From: Streptomyces cavernicola
GTDB lineage: Bacteria; Actinomycetota; Actinomycetes; Streptomycetales; Streptomycetaceae
Length of the DNA stretch: 64,000 nucleotides
Assembly (NCBI RefSeq): GCF_029968035.1
Contig: NZ_JASCIQ010000022.1
Location: 1 to 64,000, forward strand
Direction of reading: 5' to 3'
Position 1 is the first letter of the stretch. Each line of letters opens with the position of its first letter. Shown in pieces: positions 59,145 to 64,000 of this stretch. The position numbers and the translations under genes were made by a program. A model generated the notes under the pieces. The model saw nothing but the letters and a program-made list of their open reading frames with translations. It was not told where the DNA came from and searched no databases.

Positions 59145-60596
59145 ATGGAATTCATGCCCGAGCCGACCCACCGCCGACGGCTGCTGATCCTCGCGATCTG
59201 CTGCATGAGCCTGCTGATCGTCAGCATCGACAACACCGTCCTGAACGTCGCCCTGCCCGCCGTGCGCGAGGACCTGCACGCGGACGTCGCGGGCATGCAG
59301 TGGACCATCGACGCGTACACGCTGGTCCTCGCCTCGCTCCTGATGCTCGCGGGCTCCACCGCCGACCGGATCGGGCGCCGCAGGGTCTTCAAGGCCGGGC
59401 TCGTCCTCTTCACGCTCGGCTCGGTGCTGTGCTCGCTCGCGCCGAACCTGGAGTCGCTGATCGCCTTCCGCGCGGTGCAGGCCATGGGCGGTTCGATGCT
59501 CAACCCGGTGGCGATGTCGATCATCACCAACACCTTCACCGAGCCCCGCGAGCGGGCCCGCGCGATCGGCGTCTGGGGCGCCGTCGTCGGCATATCCATG
59601 GCCGCGGGACCGCTGGTCGGCGGCCTCCTCGTGGACTCGGTCGGCTGGCGCTCGATCTTCTGGATCAACCTGCCGGTCGGCCTCGCGGCCCTCCTCCTGA
59701 CCATCCGGTACGTCCCCGAGTCCCGCGCCCCGAAGCCCCGCCGCCCCGACCCCGTCGGCCAGCTCCTCGTCATGACGCTGCTCGGCTCGCTCACGTACGC
59801 GATCATCGAGGCGCCCGCCGTCGGCCTGACCTCGCCGCGCACCCTGCTGCTCGCCGGGCTCGCCGCGGCCGCCCTGATCGGACTGCTCCTGTACGAGCCC
59901 AGGCGCGCCGAACCCCTCATCGACCTGCGGTTCTTCCACAGCGCGCCGTTCAGCGGCGCCACGGTGATCGCGGTCTGCGCCTTCGCCGCGCTCTCCGGCT
60001 TCCTGTTCCTCTCGACGCTCTATCTGCAGGACGTACGCGGGCTCGACGCGCTGCACGCGGGCCTGTGGATGCTGCCCATGGCGGCCCTGACGTTCCTGTG
60101 CGCGCCGCTGTCCGGGCGGCTCGTCGGCAGCCGCGGACCACGGCTCTCGCTGCTCGTCGCCGGAGTGGCGATGAGCGCGAGCGGCGTGCTCTTCGCGGCC
60201 TTCGACGCGGAGGCCGGCACCGGCACGCTCACCCTCGGCTATGTCCTCTTCGGGCTGGGCTTCGGCTTCGTCAACGCGCCCATCACCAACACCGCGGTCG
60301 CCGGGATGCCGCGCGAGCAGGCCGGGGTCGCGGCCGCCGTCGCCTCCACCAGCCGGCAGATCGGCGGCACGCTCGGCGTCGCGGTGATCGGCGCGGTCCT
60401 CGCGTCGGGGCTCACCGGGCCCGGCACGGACGGATTCGTGGCGGCGAGCCGGCCCGCCTGGTGGATCATCGCCGGCTGCGGTCTCTGCGTACTCGCGGTG
60501 GGGGCACTCACCAGCGGGCGCTGGGCGCGCCGTACGGTCGTACGCACCGCGCGCCGCCTTGAGCACGCGCAGCAGCCGGAACCCGCCACGCGCTGA
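59145..60596 (+). CDS. MFS transporter, DHA2-type (14 helices)
   Basis: This encodes 483 residues from ATG 59145; ATG 59154 is equally possible, and neither has a clear ribosome site. Motifs: helix 1 with IVSIDNTVLNVALPAVREDL; GSTADRIGRRRVFKAGLVLF (motif A); RAVQAMGGSMLNPVAMSIIT (motif B); GPLVGGLLVDSVGWRSIFWI (motif C, antiporter). Drug/proton antiporter of the EmrB/QacA group. It is divergent from dusB, with 80 bases between. The TetR remnant at 61048 is the nearest regulator relic on this side. Confidence 0.93.
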   Translation: MEFMPEPTHRRRLLILAICCMSLLIVSIDNTVLNVALPAVREDLHADVAGMQWTIDAYTLVLASLLMLAGSTADRIGRRRVFKAGLVLFTLGSVLCSLAPNLESLIAFRAVQAMGGSMLNPVAMSIITNTFTEPRERARAIGVWGAVVGISMAAGPLVGGLLVDSVGWRSIFWINLPVGLAALLLTIRYVPESRAPKPRRPDPVGQLLVMTLLGSLTYAIIEAPAVGLTSPRTLLLAGLAAAALIGLLLYEPRRAEPLIDLRFFHSAPFSGATVIAVCAFAALSGFLFLSTLYLQDVRGLDALHAGLWMLPMAALTFLCAPLSGRLVGSRGPRLSLLVAGVAMSASGVLFAAFDAEAGTGTLTLGYVLFGLGFGFVNAPITNTAVAGMPREQAGVAAAVASTSRQIGGTLGVAVIGAVLASGLTGPGTDGFVAASRPAWWIIAGCGLCVLAVGALTSGRWARRTVVRTARRLEHAQQPEPATR

Positions 60597-60683
60597 GGTG
60601 AACTGACAACTGCAGCAGGGGTGTTGATACGTGGAGGCCCGCGACTCCGGGGGAATCGCGGGCCTCGACGCACGTCGGGACTG

Positions 60684-60875
60684 CTACTTCTTCTGCTGCT
60701 TGCTGTCCGGCTTGCTCTGGGCGCGCTCGCGCATCTTGGCCAGCAAGTCCTGCTTCCGCTCGGCGGCGGTCCTGCGGTCGGCGGCGCTGTCGGTCGCTGC
60801 GCCCTGGGCGTCGCCGCGGGACAGCTTCTTGCGCTGCCCGCCGACGCCGAGCAGGTTGTTACGGCTCTTGGCCAT
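60684..60875 (-). CDS. DUF6243 family small protein
   Basis: This encodes 63 residues, very basic: MAKSRNNLLGVGGQRKKLSR, ...AADRRTAAERKQDLLAKMRE. The 'MAKSRNNLLGVGGQRKxxSR' start is the DUF6243 signature. Probably nucleic-acid or ribosome-associated (inference from charge). Conserved in Streptomyces; function is unknown. Confidence 0.85.
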   Translation of the reverse strand: MAKSRNNLLGVGGQRKKLSRGDAQGAATDSAADRRTAAERKQDLLAKMRERAQSKPDSKQQKK

Positions 60876-61047
60876 GCGTACTCCCGTTCACGGTGAAGGT
60901 CAGGTGTCCTGGGTGGCGGGATCGGGGCCCGCGCGCGCTCACTCGTAGAGCGGAAGCTGGAAGTACATGCCGCGAAGGTAGCCGGGGCCCGGTCCGGTGC
61001 GCACCTGGTTTTCCGTGCGCCGAGGCCGCGGCGGGTACCGTCGCCCC

Positions 61048-61479
61048 ATGGCAGCCACCGAGGAAGTGCAGCGCCGGCTCGACCGGACCGCGGAGCGGCT
61101 GGCGCAGACGGCCGAGGGTCCGGGGGACGCCTCGGCGAAGCTGCGGCGCTGGCTGTCGGAGCTGTTCGCGGCGCAGCGCCGGGAGGCGGGTGCGGAGCCG
61201 GAGCGGTTCGCGGAGTACGCGGCGCCGGCCGGCGAGCTGGGTGGTCTGGTCGACCGGCACGTCGAGGAGCTGGTCGGACAGCTCACCTCGATCGTTGAAC
61301 AGGGCGCGCGGGCGGGCGAGTTCGTGACGGGGGATCCGGCGGTGACCGCACGCGCGGTGTTCGTCGCGACGGCCCCGTTCCACGATCCGCGGCACGCGGG
61401 TGAGTGGGGTGCCGACGGCGTCGAGGAGCAGTTCGCCGAGGTCGCCGTGCTGTTGCTGCGCGGGCTTCGGCAGGGCTAG
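61048..61479 (+). pseudogene. TetR-family regulator lacking the DNA-binding half
   Basis: Reads 143 residues: MAATEEVQRRLDRTAERLAQ, WLSELFAAQRREAGAEPERF, LVDRHVEELVGQLTSIVEQG, EFVTGDPAVTARAVFVATAP, EEQFAEVAVLLLRGLRQG. This is the C-terminal ligand-binding part of a TetR protein ('EEVQRRL' normally follows the helix-turn-helix 'YxxFxSKxxLL'). No helix-turn-helix is found upstream in any frame back to 60,900. Either a 5' deletion has left a pseudogene, or a free ligand-binding protein. There is no ribosome site before the ATG. Confidence 0.6.
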
Positions 61480-61492
61480 GTCGCGCCTGATC

Positions 61493-61660
61493 TTTTCCCC
61501 TACCCGCCCCTTCCCGAAAGTCCTGCGGACGGCTTCGGGGGCCAGCCCCCGGACCCCCGCTCCTCAAACGCCGGAGGGGCTGGATTTCCAGCCCCTTTGG
61601 GGGCGCGGTGAACTGCGCGACCAGCCACGACGGCGCGGCGGACGAACGACGGCCGGGAAG
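61493..61660. repeat. Dispersed intergenic repeat, copy 3
   Basis: CCCCTACCCGCCCCTTCCCG, then AAAGTCCTGCGGACGGC, CTCCTCAAACGCCGGAGGGG and GAACTGCGCGACCAGCCACG modules in the same order as copy 2. It lies between convergent genes. Confidence 0.85.
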
Positions 61661-61665
61661 AACGC

Positions 61666-61711
61666 CGAAGGCGCCGGCCCCGTACGCGTACGTACGGGGC
61701 CGGCGCCTTCG
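61666..61711. terminator. Very strong hairpin after glyS
   Basis: A 21-bp perfect stem (61666-61686 with 61691-61711) and a CGTA loop; the stem core is GGCGCCGGCCCCGTACG. It terminates glyS on the minus strand and can act on the plus strand too. Confidence 0.8.
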
Positions 61712-61729
61712 GTCAGATGTGAGCCGCGC

Positions 61730-63109
61730 TCAGCAGCCGATGAGGCGGGCCGCGAGGTAGCCCTCGATCTGGTCGAGGGAGACGCGCTCCTGCTTCATGG
61801 TGTCGCGCTCGCGCACCGTCACCGCGTTGTCGTCGAGGGTGTCGAAGTCGACGGTGACGCAGAACGGCGTGCCGATCTCGTCCTGGCGGCGGTAGCGCTT
61901 GCCGATCGCGCCGGCGTCGTCGAAGTCGATGTTCCAGTTCTGCCGCAGCGCGGACGCCAGGCCCTTGGCCTTCGGCGACAGCTCCGGGTTGCGGGACAGC
62001 GGCAGCACGGCGACCTTGACCGGCGACAGGCGCGGGTCGAGGCGCATCACGACGCGCTTCTCCAGCTTGCCCTTGGCGTTGGGCGCCTCGTCCTCGGCGT
62101 ACGCGTCGAGCATGAAGGCCAGCATGGCGCGGCCGACGCCGGCCGCGGGCTCGATGACGTACGGAGTCCAGCGCTCGCCGGCCTCCTGGTCGAAGTACGA
62201 GAGGTCCTTGCCGGAGGCCTCGGCGTGCGCCGACAGGTCGTAGTCCGTGCGGTTGGCGACGCCTTCCAGCTCGCCCCACTCGGAGCCGCCGAAGGAGAAG
62301 CGGTACTCGATGTCAGCGGTGCGCTTGGAGTAGTGGGAGAGCTTCTCCGCCGGGTGCTCGTACCAGCGCATGTTCTCCTCGCGGAGACCCAGGCCCGTGT
62401 ACCAGTTCCAGCGCTGCTCCATCCAGTACTCCTGCCACTTCTCGTCCTCACCCGGCTTGACGAAGAACTCCATCTCCATCTGCTCGAACTCACGGGTGCG
62501 GAAGATGAAGTTGCCCGGAGTGATCTCGTTCCGGAAGGACTTGCCCATCTGCGCGATGCCGAACGGCGGCTTGCGGCGCGAGGTCTGCTGGACCTGGGCG
62601 AAGTTGGTGAAGATACCCTGGGCGGTCTCGGGGCGCAGGTACGCGACCGAGCCGGAGTCCTGGGTCGGGCCGAGGTGCGTGGAGAGCAGGCCGGAGAACT
62701 GCTTGGGCTCGGTGAACTGGCCCTTGTTGCCGCAGTTCGGGCAGTTGACCTCGGCGAGCGACTCGGGCAGGCGGCCGTGCTTGGCCTCGAACGCCTCCTC
62801 CAGGTGGTCCGCGCGGAAGCGCTTGTGGCAGGAGGTGCACTCGGTGAGCGGGTCGGTGAACGTGGCGACGTGGCCGGAGGCCTGCCAGACCTCGGACGCC
62901 AGGATCACGGACGAGTCGATACCGACGACGTCCTCGCGGGACGTGACCATGTAGCGCCACCACTGACGCTTGAGGTTCTCCTTGAGCTCGACGCCCAGCG
63001 GCCCGTAGTCCCAGGCGGCACGCTGGCCACCGTAGATCTCACTACAGGGGTAGACGAAGCCACGGCGCTTGCTCAGGCTGACGATGGTGTCGATCTTGTC
63101 GGCGGCCAC
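61730..63109 (-). CDS. glyS: Glycyl-tRNA synthetase (alpha2 type)
   Basis: This encodes 459 residues from GTG 63109 (GAAGAGAG upstream). Class II motifs: IVSLSKRRGFVYPCSEIYGG; motif 2 FRNEITPGNFIFRTREFEQM; motif 3 GVGRAMLAFMLDAYAEDE. A Cys4 zinc-like insertion: CTSCHKRF ... NCPNCGNKG. The single-chain bacterial/eukaryote-like GlyRS. It charges tRNA-Gly. It is divergent from znuA. Confidence 0.97.
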   Translation of the reverse strand: MAADKIDTIVSLSKRRGFVYPCSEIYGGQRAAWDYGPLGVELKENLKRQWWRYMVTSREDVVGIDSSVILASEVWQASGHVATFTDPLTECTSCHKRFRADHLEEAFEAKHGRLPESLAEVNCPNCGNKGQFTEPKQFSGLLSTHLGPTQDSGSVAYLRPETAQGIFTNFAQVQQTSRRKPPFGIAQMGKSFRNEITPGNFIFRTREFEQMEMEFFVKPGEDEKWQEYWMEQRWNWYTGLGLREENMRWYEHPAEKLSHYSKRTADIEYRFSFGGSEWGELEGVANRTDYDLSAHAEASGKDLSYFDQEAGERWTPYVIEPAAGVGRAMLAFMLDAYAEDEAPNAKGKLEKRVVMRLDPRLSPVKVAVLPLSRNPELSPKAKGLASALRQNWNIDFDDAGAIGKRYRRQDEIGTPFCVTVDFDTLDDNAVTVRERDTMKQERVSLDQIEGYLAARLIGC

Positions 63110-63275
63110 GGTGCTCTCTTCAGTACGGACGGACAGGTGGGGCGGCGCGCAGCGCCTCGATGAGGGGCGGCGGCCGGGTGACGGGTGGGCGAATTGATTC
63201 AGGTTACCGGCGTGGCCCGGCCTCTGACCAAATCGGTCCCTCTCTGTACCTGCTATGCACCAGCCTGACCTTTGT

Positions 63276-63312
63276 TGACAACCGTTTCCATCTTTGATGA
63301 AAATGAGTGTCA
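63276..63312 (+). promoter_or_regulatory. Zur-like box(es) over the znuA start
   Basis: TGAAAATGAGTGTCA (63298-63312) matches 13 of 15 bases of the Streptomyces Zur consensus TGAAAATGATTTTCA as I remember it. A weaker copy (TGACAACCGTTTCCA) is at 63276-63290. The first overlaps the likely -10 region and the start codon, a fit position for zinc repression. TTGACA at 63275 could be the -35. Confidence 0.65.
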
Positions 63313-64000
63313 TGAACGTACGACGCTCCCGCTCGCGCTCCCGAATAGCCGCCCCCGTCGCCGCCGGAGCCGCAGCTCTCGGCCTACTGACCCTCTCCGC
63401 CTGCGGCAGCTCGAACGCCGCCGACGGCAAGGACGGCGACGGACTGAGCGTGGTGGCGTCGTTCTACCCGATGCAGTTCCTGGCCGAGGAGATCGGCGGC
63501 GAGTACGTCAGCGTGAACGCCCTGACGAAGCCGGGCGTCGAGCCGCACGACCTGGAGCTCAAGCCCCGGCAGATCGCCGAGCTCGGCGAGTCCGACATGG
63601 TCCTCTACCTCGGTGGCCTGCAGCCCGCCGTCGACGAGGCCGTCGAGCAGTCCTCCGTCAAGAAGAAGGTGGACGCCGCCTCCCTCACCGATCTCGACGT
63701 GCACTCCGCGGGCGACGGCCACGACCACGGCGGCCACGAGGACGAGCACGGTCACGAGGAAGGGCACGGCGAGCACGCCGAAGAGGAAGCCGGCGAGGCC
63801 ACCGACCCGCACTTCTGGCTCGACCCGGTGAAGTACGCCGAGGCCGCGAAGGGCGTCGGCAAGGCCCTGCAGAAGGCCGACCCGGACCACGCCGCGGACT
63901 ACAAGAAGAACACCGCGGCCCTGGTGAAGAAGCTCGAAGCCCTGGACAAGGACTTCGAGGACGGCCTGAAGAACACCGACACCAAGACCTTCATCACCGC
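63312..64000 (+). CDS. znuA: Zinc ABC transporter substrate-binding lipoprotein, cut by window edge
   Basis: The first 229 residues are visible from ATG 63312; ATG 63303 is in frame too, and the mRNA may be leaderless. Lipoprotein signal: PVAAGAAALGLLTLSACGSS. Zinc-site His in KPGVEPHDLELKP and DPHFWLDP; between them a His/Glu-rich loop (DGHDHGGHEDEHGHEEGHGE, about residues 134-160), typical of ZnuA/AdcA proteins. It captures zinc outside the membrane. The znuCB and zur genes would be expected beyond 64,000. Confidence 0.92.
   Translation, partial: MNVRRSRSRSRIAAPVAAGAAALGLLTLSACGSSNAADGKDGDGLSVVASFYPMQFLAEEIGGEYVSVNALTKPGVEPHDLELKPRQIAELGESDMVLYLGGLQPAVDEAVEQSSVKKKVDAASLTDLDVHSAGDGHDHGGHEDEHGHEEGHGEHAEEEAGEATDPHFWLDPVKYAEAAKGVGKALQKADPDHAADYKKNTAALVKKLEALDKDFEDGLKNTDTKTFIT

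Noticed and set aside
60939..60968. Nine-codon mini-ORF (MYFQLPLYE) upstream of the DUF6243 gene
   Set aside because: No ribosome site, attenuator or regulatory codons are visible; too short to support as a leader peptide.

Overview
The window is high-GC actinobacterial chromosome, almost certainly Streptomyces. The evidence is the codon use, GTG starts, GTGA/ATGA gene couplings, an HrdA-like sigma factor, an XRE-DUF5753/DUF397 pair, DUF6243, a class F sortase, and a gene order (hrdA, dnaG, dgt, nasA, nirBD, ppdK, glyS, znuA) that I recall from the core chromosome of S. coelicolor. The species call rests on recognition, not on a search.

Layout. (1) 1-11,740 is a decayed accessory block. It holds a broken DUF4331-like 5' end, a minus-strand run of phage head genes (frameshifted major capsid protein, scaffold, portal with two Trp-to-amber changes), a frameshifted membrane gene, an IS-like relic and a shredded XRE-type regulator. 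Inside it, three genes at 6169-9211 are fully open: an ImmA/IrrE-like protease, a DUF6545/MAB_1171c-like membrane protein and an amidohydrolase. The block stops at the 3' side of a tRNA(CAT) gene, a classic integration target. (2) 11,742-14,398: three tRNA genes, a YtxH-like protein, a xylulokinase, and a 188-bp inverted-repeat element that supplies the kinase stop codon. (3) 14,399-24,276: an asymmetric heterodimeric ABC exporter, hrdA, dnaG, an FAD reductase and a dGTPase. (4) 24,277-25,073: a GC-rich composite of dispersed repeats, whose relatives recur at 51,955 and 61,493.

(5) 25,074-39,635 is centred on nitrate/nitrite assimilation: a sirohydrochlorin chelatase-like protein (siroheme), a NasA-type molybdenum reductase, an FAD reductase, NirB and NirD. 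The FAD-nirB-nirD operon has a four-part GlnR-like box just upstream. Interleaved are a SanA/YdcF protein, a gamma-glutamylcyclotransferase, CutA, an FMN reductase, a sortase with a repeat-rich secreted partner, a TSUP permease and a membrane haem/flavin reductase. (6) 39,733-47,355: an XRE/DUF397 pair, two SDRs with a TetR regulator, a SUKH-4-like protein, a truncated haemoglobin, a DUF4287-like protein, and a divergent TetR/DUF1772 pair with three operator-like repeats. (7) 47,532-51,946: a sugar ABC importer (binding protein and two permeases, no ATPase) and a Tat-exported PhoX-like protein. (8) 52,345-64,000: pyruvate phosphate dikinase, an FAD monooxygenase divergent from a GntR-TetR fusion regulator, DusB, a 14-helix MFS exporter, DUF6243, a TetR remnant without its DNA-binding half, glycyl-tRNA synthetase, and the start of znuA under a Zur-like box.

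Genes right of 11.7 kb are nearly all intact, whereas genes left of it are rich in single-base frameshifts. I read this as real decay of an integrated element rather than poor sequence. Single-read errors at a contig end cannot be excluded without reads.
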